The notes under the pieces were generated by a model. The model made no database searches, was not told the origin of the DNA, and saw nothing but the letters and a program-made list of their open reading frames with translations. Shown here piece after piece: positions 26,606 to 36,400 of a stretch of DNA of 64,000 nt (within the stretch, counting starts at the first letter, position 1; each line of letters begins with the position of its first letter). Both the position numbers and the translations under genes were made by a program. Source of the stretch: Aggregicoccus sp. 17bor-14 (lineage in GTDB: Bacteria; Myxococcota; Myxococcia; Myxococcales; Myxococcaceae); NCBI RefSeq assembly GCF_009659535.1, contig NZ_VJZZ01000001.1:635424-699423 (forward strand), written 5' to 3'.

Positions 26606-26980
26606 CTAGCCGGGCGAATCCTCGGGAGGCGTGTTCAGCAGGTCGTGCAGCATTGGGGCGTTCGGCGGATTGAGGACCCACTCCTGGTCGCCCTTGCGGA
26701 GCGTGAGCGTGAGGGTGCCCTTGTCAGGCCCATCCTCGATCACCCGCACGCCATCGAGCACGGCGAGGAAGCCGAAGACGGCGGCATGCGAAGCCATGGC
26801 CGCGACACCCCGCACCTGCTCACGGTCCTGCTCGCTCAGCCCGTTGTACCAGGCGCTCGCCGCTACGAGCTTGGGAGCGGGACGGCGACCCGGTGGACGC
26901 TCGAGGAGCGACACCGCCGCGCGCACGGCGCCCTGCATCACGACCTGTCGCACCACTTCGACGAACTCCTCTGGGGTCAT
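26606..26980 (-). CDS. Small uncharacterised protein next to the RHS cluster
   Basis: 124 residues from ATG, no signal peptide. Helical N-terminus (TPEEFVEVVRQVVMQGAV), then ASAWYNGLSEQDREQVRGVA, a hydrophobic core AVFGFLAVLDGVRVIEDG, and a beta end with WVLNPPNAPMLHDLLN. The pattern is coherent and codon use is normal. I recall similar small proteins of unknown function but cannot name the family. It is last in the minus-strand run, 105 bases after the PpiC-type gene. A role as a spare immunity protein is possible but untested. Confidence 0.7.
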   Translation of the reverse strand: MTPEEFVEVVRQVVMQGAVRAAVSLLERPPGRRPAPKLVAASAWYNGLSEQDREQVRGVAAMASHAAVFGFLAVLDGVRVIEDGPDKGTLTLTLRKGDQEWVLNPPNAPMLHDLLNTPPEDSPG

Positions 26981-27085
26981 CTTCGACCAGCCTCACCGAC
27001 GAGGAGGTGCAGCGCCGCCTCCCAGCGCGTCCGCACGACGTCCCCGTGATTGCCTAGGGACTTGTTGCCACCCGGTCCACCGCGC

Positions 27086-28060
27086 TCAGCGCGCGCCGGC
27101 CGAGGCCGCCCCGCTCAGCTGGGAGAGGGCGGCGTCGTCGATGCGCACCTGTGCGCGCTGCTCCAGCCCGGCCACGAAGGCGTCGTAGGCCTGCTTGCGC
27201 CGCTCGCGGCGCACCCGCGGCTCGAGGAGCTCGCGCGCCTCGTCCAGAGAGGTCTCCGAGGCCGCCCGGCGCTCCAGCACCGCGACCACGCGGAATCCGT
27301 CCTCCGCCTCGACCACCTGGTCGAGCACGGTGCGTGGCGCCGTGCCGGCGAAGGCGCGCTCGGCAGCGGGCGCCCCCAGCACTGCGGCCAGCTGCGCCTG
27401 CGTCATGAGGGGGAGCTCCCCCCCGAGCGGCCGGGTGCGCGGATCCTCCGAGCGCCGGCGAGCCAGCGCGGCGAAGGCCTCGGGGTCGCGGGCGAGTGCC
27501 GTGCGCGCCTCGGCGAGCAGGGCCTCCGCGGCGCGCCGCTGGCGCTGGCGCAGCGCTGCGTCCTTCGCGGGCGCCGCGAGGAAGATCTGCGCGGCGCGCA
27601 CCTGGGCCGGATGGGACAGCGCGTCCTTCTGGGCCGTGAAGGCGGACTCGAGCTCACCGGGGGCGAGCGCACGGGCGCGCTCGGGAGCCTCGAACTCGCC
27701 CTCGAGGAAGGCCTCGAGCAGCGCGCCGTCACACTGCCGGGTCACCGCGGGGCGGTGGTCGTAGCCCTTCTTGCGCGCCTCGGCGAGCAGCACCTGCTCG
27801 CGCGCCATCCGCTCCACCAGCTCGTGCAGCCCGGCGGGCGTCGCGTAGGTCTCGGCCACCAGCGGCCCCTCCTCGCGGATCCGCTCGCGCACGGCCTCCG
27901 CGTCGATGCGGCCTCCCTCGAAGGTGGCCACCGCTGGGCCGCGCGCGGGCGCGGCACCGGGAGCGTCCGCGCCACCGTGCCACGCACCCACCGCATAGCC
28001 ACCTGCCGCCCCCAGCGCCACCAGCACCAGGCCCACGCCCCACTTGCGCGCATCGCTCAT
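27086..28060 (-). CDS. Parvulin-type peptidylprolyl isomerase, membrane-anchored
   Basis: 324 residues. One N-terminal transmembrane helix (about 8-27) without a lipobox; the remainder would lie in the periplasm. A SurA/PrsA-like helical N-domain is followed by a rotamase core: RAAQIFLAAP, then FAALARRRSEDPRTRPLGGELPLM and a late GFRVVAVLERR. These proteins fold exported proteins, often outer-membrane ones. It sits 46 bases downstream of the beta-propeller lipoprotein and on the same strand as the RHS gene, so it may help surface delivery of this cluster's products (inference). Confidence 0.85.
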   Translation of the reverse strand: MSDARKWGVGLVLVALGAAGGYAVGAWHGGADAPGAAPARGPAVATFEGGRIDAEAVRERIREEGPLVAETYATPAGLHELVERMAREQVLLAEARKKGYDHRPAVTRQCDGALLEAFLEGEFEAPERARALAPGELESAFTAQKDALSHPAQVRAAQIFLAAPAKDAALRQRQRRAAEALLAEARTALARDPEAFAALARRRSEDPRTRPLGGELPLMTQAQLAAVLGAPAAERAFAGTAPRTVLDQVVEAEDGFRVVAVLERRAASETSLDEARELLEPRVRRERRKQAYDAFVAGLEQRAQVRIDDAALSQLSGAASAGAR

Positions 28061-28106
28061 CGGCTCGTCACCTCGTCAACCCTTCGCTGGTCCTGCCCAG
28101 GCCCTG

Positions 28107-29678
28107 CTAGGGAACCGACAGCAGGAAGATGTCCTTGCTCCCCACGCTCGTGCGCTCCGCGTCTCCGAAGTGCACGCTGCCCTCGAAGCTGCCCACCACG
28201 GCCACGTCCGCGCCTGCGGAGGCTGCATCCACCGCAGCATCCTCTCCGGTGCTGCCGAAGACGGCGGACCAGCGCGGGGTGCCGTCGGTGCCGTAGCGCG
28301 CGACGAAGGCCTGCTGCCCCAGCCCCGCGCCCAGGTCCACTGCGCCGCTGCCGAGGTCCGGACGGCTGCCGTAGCTCGAGCCTGCGAGGACGAGGTCGCC
28401 GCGCGCGTCCAGCGCGGCTCCGCCCAGCACCTGAAGGTCGTCACCGCCGTAGCTGCGGCCCCAGCGCACCGCGCCCGTCGGGGAGAGCGAGAGCAGGAAC
28501 AGGTCCGCGCGAGACTCGAAGCCCACCGTCCCCACGTCGGTCAGGGTCCCGGCGTACGAGCCCGCCACGAGCACCTCTCCCGTGGCGCTCGCGCGCAGCC
28601 AGCGCGGCACCGCGCGGGCCGCGGCGGGCCGCGTGGGCTCGTAGCCCCACACCCAGGCGCCGTCGGCGTCCGTCGCCGCCACCCAGAGGCTGAAGGTGCT
28701 CGAGGCGTCGTCGCCCGCGAGGATGCGGCGCCCCAGCCCATCCGTGGCGAGCGCGGCGGGCCCCTTGCCCTGGGCGCTCACCGAGGCGAGCTGCCCGTCC
28801 CCCCCGAGCGAATAGACGAAGCCGGCGGTGAGGAAGGTACAGGGCGAAGGGCAGTCCTCCGCCGAGTAGCCCTGGGTGGTGTCCCCGCCCACCAAGAGGG
28901 CGCCGCTCGCGGCCGCGTCGAGCAGCGTGACGCGCTCGTCGCCGGCGCCGCCCAGGCGCCGGGCCCAGCGCGGCGCGCCGGACGGGTCCAGCCGCGAGAC
29001 GAGCAGGTCCGTGCCACCCGCGCTCGTGAGGCTCTGCGCTCCCAGCTGCACCGTGCCGCTGAAGCTGCCCGCCACCAGCAGGTCCCCGCCCGCGAGCGCC
29101 CGGAGGCGGGCGTCCGTGCCCAGCTTCGGCAGCGACCGGCCCCAGCGCAGCGTCCCTCCGGCTCCGAACTGCGCCACGAAGACCCCGGCGGCGAGCGTCT
29201 GGCCGTCCACCCGCGCGTCCTGGGCGAGCACGCCGAGTACCGTGGCGTTGCCTGTGGCGTCCCGCGCCACCGCGAGGGGGACGTCCGCCCCCGCGGAGCC
29301 GAAGCTGCGCGACCAGGTGCCCGGCGGAGCGAAGCCCGCCACCACCTTGGCGGCCCCCAGGTCGAAGGTGAGCCGGCAGCTGCCCGTGCCCGAGCAGGCG
29401 CCGCTCCACCCGGTGAAGGCGCCGCCCGCGGCGGGGCTGGCCTCGAGCGTGAGCGTGCTGCCAGCCTCGCCCTCGAGCAGGCACGCGGGGCCACTGCAGC
29501 GGAACGTGCCGCCGGTGGCGCGCACCTCGCCGCCGCCGAGCCCGCCGATGGCGACCGTGACGACCACCTTGCCCTGCTCCCCCGGGCCTCCCCCTCCCCC
29601 GCTCCCGCCACCACAGGCCGCGAGTGCCGCCACCGCGCCCCAGCCCAGCCTGCTGATCGCCCGCACCGCTCGCTTCAT
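28107..29678 (-). CDS. Beta-propeller-like lipoprotein with divergent InlB B-repeat
   Basis: 523 residues. Lipobox LAAC with Cys22, followed by a Gly-rich stretch. Residues about 60-115 (LTLEASPAAGGAFTGWSG, CSGTGSCRLTFDLG) match a divergent InlB B-repeat. The remainder repeats units of about 60 residues ending in phrases like GDLLVAGSFSGTVQLG, LLVGGDTTQG and VVGSFEGSVHFG, characteristic of SBBP beta-propeller repeats. A surface or periplasmic binding role is likely. The ATG is 13 bases after the candidate immunity gene, so it belongs to the same transcript. Confidence 0.85.
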   Translation of the reverse strand: MKRAVRAISRLGWGAVAALAACGGGSGGGGGPGEQGKVVVTVAIGGLGGGEVRATGGTFRCSGPACLLEGEAGSTLTLEASPAAGGAFTGWSGACSGTGSCRLTFDLGAAKVVAGFAPPGTWSRSFGSAGADVPLAVARDATGNATVLGVLAQDARVDGQTLAAGVFVAQFGAGGTLRWGRSLPKLGTDARLRALAGGDLLVAGSFSGTVQLGAQSLTSAGGTDLLVSRLDPSGAPRWARRLGGAGDERVTLLDAAASGALLVGGDTTQGYSAEDCPSPCTFLTAGFVYSLGGDGQLASVSAQGKGPAALATDGLGRRILAGDDASSTFSLWVAATDADGAWVWGYEPTRPAAARAVPRWLRASATGEVLVAGSYAGTLTDVGTVGFESRADLFLLSLSPTGAVRWGRSYGGDDLQVLGGAALDARGDLVLAGSSYGSRPDLGSGAVDLGAGLGQQAFVARYGTDGTPRWSAVFGSTGEDAAVDAASAGADVAVVGSFEGSVHFGDAERTSVGSKDIFLLSVP

Positions 29679-29691
29679 GGCTTCCCTCCGC

Positions 29692-30420
29692 TCAGGCGGA
29701 CAAACCGAGCTCGCGCCGCGCCTGCGCGAGCGAGAGCTCCTTCTGCCCCGGAGGCAGCGCGTCCCCGGTCTCGAGCAGCGCTGCCTCGCCCTCGTAGAAC
29801 TCGGGCGTGAAGAGCTCGATCCCGAGCCCGCGCGCGTAGCGCTCGAGCATGGGCGCGGTGAAGCGGTCGCGCACCTTGCGCGCCTTGTACGCCTCCGGCT
29901 CCTCGAAGGGCTGCGGCTCTCCCTGGGCGGTGAACACCCAGCGCCCGCCGTCGTTCATCACGTAGACGGTGCGCACGTGGTTGAGGAAGTAGCCGGGTTT
30001 CTCCGACACCAGGTCGAAGCGCACCTCGCCAAAGCTCACCACGCGCCCGCTGGCATCCTCCACCTGCGGGACGTTGGAGAAGAGTGCGCCTCGCACGCCG
30101 AGCACCTCGCTCAGGTGCGAGACCGGGGGCGTCACGTCCGCCCCTCTGCTGTTGCTCAGCAGCACGGCCGTCCACGCGGAGCGCGTCTGCACGAGCAGCA
30201 TGCGCCTCCAGGTGAAGGCGAGCGGCTCGAGCCGGCCGAGGTGTGCCACCAGGGGAGCCCGCCCGAGGTTCACGGCGGGTCGGGCCTGGCGCACCTCCGC
30301 GAGCCACGCGGCGAAGGCGTCTCGGACGCGCCCCAGGGGCGCGTCCAGGAAGCCCACACTCATGGTGAGAGGCCAGTACTGCGGAAGCAACCCCTGAGGT
30401 GACTCGGTGCTCACGTTCAC
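29692..30420 (-). CDS. Candidate immunity protein paired with the RHS toxin tail
   Basis: 242 residues from GTG; the GTGA start overlaps the RHS stop by four bases. No signal peptide or membrane segment, so it should stay in the cytoplasm. The reading LPQYWPLTMSVGFL, LEPLAFTWRRMLLVQT, WTAVLLSNSRGADVTPP and later QGEPQPFEEPEAY resembles small proteins that lie next to bacterial RHS or polymorphic toxins. I cannot place it in a named immunity family. Position and coupling are the main evidence: polymorphic toxins are nearly always followed directly by their antidote. Confidence 0.7.
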   Translation of the reverse strand: MNVSTESPQGLLPQYWPLTMSVGFLDAPLGRVRDAFAAWLAEVRQARPAVNLGRAPLVAHLGRLEPLAFTWRRMLLVQTRSAWTAVLLSNSRGADVTPPVSHLSEVLGVRGALFSNVPQVEDASGRVVSFGEVRFDLVSEKPGYFLNHVRTVYVMNDGGRWVFTAQGEPQPFEEPEAYKARKVRDRFTAPMLERYARGLGIELFTPEFYEGEAALLETGDALPPGQKELSLAQARRELGLSA

Positions 30421-33400
30421 TTGTCCTTGATGATCTTGAGCTCGACGTGGGCGTTGGGGTCGTTCGCCTTGATGCGCGCCTCGTGCCCCGGACCGCGACC
30501 CGAGCTGGGCGAATCGTACTCCACGTTGAAGCGCTTGCCGTTGAGCGTGTACTGGAGGTCCGGACGGTTGATGCCCACACGCTCGCCGGCGGCGTTCACC
30601 TGCTGCTGGTTGACGCGGATGTCCGTGGCGCCCTTGGCCCGCGCCGCGCGGATGTCGCGCGCCAGCTCGGCGGCCTGTGCGGGGGACTTGCCGATAGGGG
30701 CCTGCTGGCCGTTCGAGCCCACGCCGTTGTTGGCGCGCGGCGCGGTGGGGTTGACGTCCACGTCCTGGGGCAGCCGCGGTCCCGGAGGCTCCACGGGAGG
30801 CGCCCGCATGGCGCCCGCGAGCGCCTTGCCCGCGCGCGAGCCGGCGTAGCCGCCGACCGCTCCACCCACGAAGCCGCCCGCGAGCTCGCCCGCCATGTAC
30901 GAGCGTTCGCGGTCGTTGAGTTGTCGGCCTGTGCCCACCTCGCGTCCGGTGGCGATCTCGTAGACCGCCTTGCCGGTGGTGACCACGGCCACGCCCACCA
31001 GCGCGCCGCCCACCGCCGCAGCGACGACCGGCGAGGCCACGGCCAGCGCCGCGCCGATCACGATGCCGCCTGCCAGGCCCCACGCGCCTCCCTTGACGAA
31101 GCCCTTGCCGGCGTCGCTCCAGGAGACGTTGAAGAGCCCGGTGGGGTCCACGAAGACCAGCGGGTTGTTGTTCGCGTACGCGTAGAGCGCCAGGTTCACC
31201 GGCGTGAACACGCCGCCGTTGGGAGCGCCGTCCAGGTAGTCCGAGTGCATCGGATCCGGGCTGATCCAGCGCGCGTGCCGCGAGTCGTAGTAGCGCGCCC
31301 CCACGTAGGTGAGGCCCGTCTCCTCGTCGAACTCCTTGCCGGTGAAGAGGTAGTTGGGCGCCTTCGCCGGTCCGCCGTCGTCGTCGTTGCGCTGGTCGCG
31401 CCACACGTCTCCGAAGGGGTAGTACTCCACGTGCTCGTGCACCTTGCCCAGCTGGTCGGTGATCCAGCTGGTCGAGCCGAGGTGGTCCGGGTGGTAGTAG
31501 TACGTGGCCGGCCGCACCGCAGGCTCGCCGTCCGGGTCCTCGCCCGGGGTCGGGACGATCACCGGGCACTTCTGGGGTTGGTCGTCGCTGGGCTCGCAGC
31601 CGTTGACGTTGCCGGTCCCGTTGGTCAGCACCACCGAGCCGGGAGGCCCGCTCATCCCGATGTCCCCGTCCGGGACGGGCATGAGCTTGGAGGCGAGGCG
31701 GGTCTCGCCGGCGAAGATGTGCTTGGTGCCGTGGCGCTTGCCCTTGATGGAGAAGAACTGGCCGAGCGAGATGCTGGTCCCGCCGCGGCCCAGCTTCACC
31801 ACGCGCTCGCCCTGCGCATCGTAGAAGAAGCGCGTCGTGTCACCGCCGCCGTGCACCACGGCGCGCAGGGTGTTGTCCTGGGTCCAGACGTAGCGGCGGT
31901 AGTGGTTGTGCGTCTCCGGAGAGCCGGTGGTGCCGTCGGTGTCCGCGCAGCCCGAGCCATTGACGGTGCGGCACTCGACGAGCGTGTTGCCGTTGAGATC
32001 GTAGGTGTAGAGCGTGTCGCCGATCCGGGTGGCCCGGTGGGGCCCGGTGCCGCCGTACTCGTAAGCCTCGTCGTGGTTGGAGGCGTCCGGACGGGCCGCG
32101 TTGGCGCCCTCCGGGCGGCTGCTGAGCAGCTCGTGCACCTGCGTCTTGTGACGCATGTTGTGGATGTCGTCGTAGGCGAAGCGGGAGGCGAACCGGTCGA
32201 TGAGGCCGGGGCGCGCCAGGGCCTCGCCCGTGGCGGAGGTCAGCCGGTACAGCTCGTCGTAGCTGTAGCTGTAGGAGACGGAGCCCGAGTGGCTGCCCAC
32301 GGGCTGGCCGAGCGCGTTGACCAGGCCGGTGACGTTGCCCACGCGATCGTAGCGGTAGCTGATCGCCTGCAGGGTGCGGGCGCGCGGCGTGCGCGTGGTC
32401 ACGGTGGCGAGCCGGCGATTGAGCGGATCGTAGCTGTACGTGGACACCACGCCGTTGCCCATCACCAGGCGGGTGCGCTGGCCGAAGACGTCGTACTCGG
32501 TGGAGCGCAGGTAGGTCTGCGACTCGGCCGGGGCATGGGCGGAGCCGGGGCGGTGGCCGGTGGCGTCGCGCAGCAGGCCGCCCGCGTCGTAGCCGTAGCG
32601 CAGCACCTCGCCGTCCGGATAGACCATCCCGAGCATCCGGCCGAAGGCGTCGTACTCGAAGCGGGTGGTGAAGGTGCGCTCGCGGTCACCCGGGCGCAGC
32701 GCGCGCACGGTGCGGGTGGAGCGGACCATCTCGCCGAGCCGGCCGTAGCCGCGCGTCTCGCTGCCCGCCTCGTCGTCGATGCGGACCAGGCGAGCGGCGG
32801 CGTTCTCCGCAGCGCCCGGCGGACCATAGGCGTAGCGCAGCTCGTCCGAGCCGGGCCGCTCCACGCGGATGAGGCGGTTGAAGTCGTACTCGAAGCGGAT
32901 GGCGAGGCCCGCGGCGCGCAGGTTGGGCTCCACGCGCTCCACCAGGTTGCCGGCCGCGTCGTAGCGCAGCTCGGTGAGGCCGGTGTCCGGGCCGTCCACG
33001 AAGGTGCGGCGGCCGAGCAGGTCGTAGCCCGTGCGGGTCACGTTGCCCGCGGCGTCCGTGACGCGCACCAGCTGCCCCACCGGATCGCGCTCGTAGCGCG
33101 TGAGCGGCGCGCGCCCCTCGATGTGCTCCTCCACGGCGTCCAGGTTGCTGTCCGCGCCGCGGTAGAGCACGCGCACGTTGAGCATCGGGTCCACCACGGT
33201 GGAGCGCAGCTTGAGCGGCCCGCCACCGGGCAGGGGCGCGAAGTCGTAGCTCATCCGGGTGACGGAGCCGTCGGCGGTGGTGGAGCGCACGCGCCGGCCC
33301 AGCACGTCGTATTCCTCGGTGCTCGGATGGATGGGGAGGCCGGGCACGTAGACCTGCGTGGGGGACGAATCGAAGAAGGTCTGCCCCTGCACGCTCAGGC

Positions 33401-36400
33401 GCCCCATCGCGTCGAAGGCCACGTGGCCGCTCACGCTGTGGCCCACGATGTGGCCCTCGAGCTCCACGTCCTTCTTCATCTGCAGGGGGCGGTTCAACCC
33501 ATCCATGAACAGCGTGGTGTCCAGGGTGCGGTCCGCGCCGCGCTCGTTGGCGTCCGGCAGCAGGTGCGCGGTGGTGGCCCAGGCCGGGAAGTCGGTGTGG
33601 CCGTAGGTCACCTCCAGGGTGGGGGCGCCACTGCGCGACTCGTAGGGACTCCACACCCGCACCAGCCGGCCGAAGGAGTCGAACGCCTGCTCGGTGACGT
33701 TGCCCGTCACGTCCTGGGTGCGCACCGCCTGCTGGAAGCGCAGGTCGTAGTCCACCTGCGAGGTGTAGCCGAACGAGTCCGAGATGGTGGTCGCGAGCGC
33801 GCGCGTGACCGGGTCGTACTGGTAGCTGACCTGGTAGCGCTGGCCGCGGGCGTTGGGAGGCCCGGTGAGGGTCTGGAGCAGGCCGTCCGCGTTCCAGGCG
33901 AGCAGCGACTCGGAGCTCTCCGAGTTGGAGATCTTCGCCACCTGGCGGACCAGGTCTCCGTGCTCGTCGTACGTGGCGCTGCGCTGGCGCATCAGCGCGC
34001 CCGGCGAGGCGGGCGAGCCCGCGCGCACCTCGACGCTCTCCACCTTGCTCTCGATGTGCAGCGCCGCGAGCGCGCTGCTCGTCGCGTACGCGATGCGGGC
34101 GTGCAGGTCGTCCGAGGGGTCCGCGAGGTCGCCCAGGTCCTCGACCAGGGTGACGTTGCCGGTGGCGAGGTCGTAGTGCAGCACCTGGGCGGACGCGAGC
34201 CCCGGGGCATTCACGTCCTCGGTGCGGCCCTCGTACTGGCGCACCTCCGAGCGCTCCAGCGGCGTGAAGGTGGGCGCGCAGTAGTCCGCTGCGGAGAGGA
34301 AGAAGGGCGCGTACGCCATGCACTGGGCGAGCGGCGCCGCCAGCGGGGTGGTGGCCCCGTAGGTGTTCACCGTGGCGCCGAAGAGCTTGTTCGCCGCGTC
34401 ACGGGTCTCCTCGCGCAAGAGCAGGCCCTTTCGCGCCACCGTGTCGTTGGCGAAGGTCTGGATGACGCGGCTGCCGTCGGGGTTGAGGCGCGTCACCGTG
34501 GAGAAGCCGAGGAAGTCGCGCTCCGCGCGGTCGAAGTGGCCCCCGTCGTAGGTGTAGCGGGTGGTCAGGACGTGGCCCTGGGTGAGCTCCCCCGTGCCGT
34601 CCTGCACCTGCACCTGCGTGAGCACGTGCCGGCTCTCGGGCATCTGCACCGTGTTGCCCACGCGCTCGTAGGCGAGCGAGATACTGCCGCCCAGCGGGCG
34701 CTTGATCCGCTGCAGCAGGTTCGCGCCGGCGTAGCCGTTGATGCGGGCGTACATGGCGCTGCGGTTGGCGGCGCTGGGGCCGGGCCCCATCCCCAGCAGC
34801 GAGCTGACCTCCTCGGTCTTGAGCACGTGGTCCGCGAGGCCGTCGCCGTTCACGTCCTGCAGCGCCAGCTCCACGCCGGACACCCGCTCGGGCGTCACGT
34901 CTCCGCCGAAGGAGAAGTGCAGCACGGGCGTGCCGAAGGGCGGCAGCGGCACCGGGATGGTGTAGACGAAGCCCACGCTGGGCACGCGGCTGTGCGTGCC
35001 GCTCGCCTCCACGGTGTCGATGCCGTCCTGCAGCCCGAGCGCGTTGACGGCGGCGCCCAGGCCGGGCGCATCCAGCTTGAAGTGCGGGTCCACCACGCCC
35101 TGCGGCCACGCGGGCACGGGCCAGGTCTGCTCCGGCGCGAAGGCGTAGCCGAGGTTCACCTTCACGTGGAAGGCGTTCTCCCCGGAGGACTTGCGCACGT
35201 AGTCCGGCAGGCCGTCACCGGTGACGTCCATCAGCACCACCTGGGTGCCGCTGAGGCTCGAGGACCAGTTGGCCGTGACGCCGTAGTCCTCGGCGATGGT
35301 GAAGCCGAGGTTGGTCTCCACCGTCACCGCGGAGCTGCGGCGCACCACGTCCGGGCTGTTGGCCGAGCCGAGCGCCCCGCGCGCGTCCGAGCCGCCCTTC
35401 GTCTCGTCGTCGTCCGCATCGTCGGGCGTCTCCACGCCCAGCTGGGAGGCGAAGGGATCGTACGCCCCGTTCAGGCTCCACGAGGCCACCGGCAGGGTGT
35501 CCTCGCTGCTCGCGAAGCGGCCGCCGAGGTTGAGCCGCACCCGGAAGCCGCTGCCGTCGCGGCGCACGCGGTCCGGCAGGCCGTCACCGTTCACGTCCAC
35601 CAGGTCCGCGTCCGTGGAGGACAGCGTGGCCGCGAGGCCCACGCCCACCGAGGTCGGGAACATGGCGTGCATGCCGCGCACGTTGCCGCCCGCGCTGGTG
35701 TCCGGCACCGGCGAGGAGAGGCCCAGGCCCGCCGAGGCGGTGACGTCCGAGCTCTCGCTCAGCTGCGGCCCCGAGCCCGGCACGGTCTTGCGCAGGGACA
35801 GCTGCTTGAGGTGCGTGAGGCGCACCCCGTTGCCGCCCTTCTGCCCGCTGACGACCACGTCGAGGATGCCGTCGCCGTTCATGTCGCGCACGTCCATGCG
35901 CTGCGACGTGCGGCCACTGCTCACGTTGAACGAGAGGCCCGCCGGCCCGTAGGAGGCGCCGATGCCCGCGGCGAAGCTGGTCGAGGTGCTGGCGCGCGTG
36001 GTGTCACCCACGCGGAAGGCCGCATCCACCGTGCGCACCGCGCCGCCGGGCGCGCTGGCCACGGTGCCCTTCTGCCCGCCATGCATGCTGCCCCGGGCGA
36101 CGAAGGTCGCGCCGTCGGCGCTCACGTACGCAGGCTCTGGCTTGAGGCCCACCAGGTCGTCGTACAGGCGCGTGCCGGTGCGCCGCGGAACGAGCGGGGC
36201 GTAGAGGCGCAGCCGGCGCGCCACGTCGCTCTCCTCGTCGCGGATCTGGCCCTTGGCCTCGTGGAACTTCGAGCGGTCGTCGCCGCCGCCCAGCTCCAGC
36301 TGGGCGTCCGAGTAGAAGAGCTCGCTGTCGAAGGGCTCCTCGGGGCGCGCGGCCACCCCGTCCTCCGGGCGCGCGGCGAGCGCCTGGCGCCCGCCCCACA

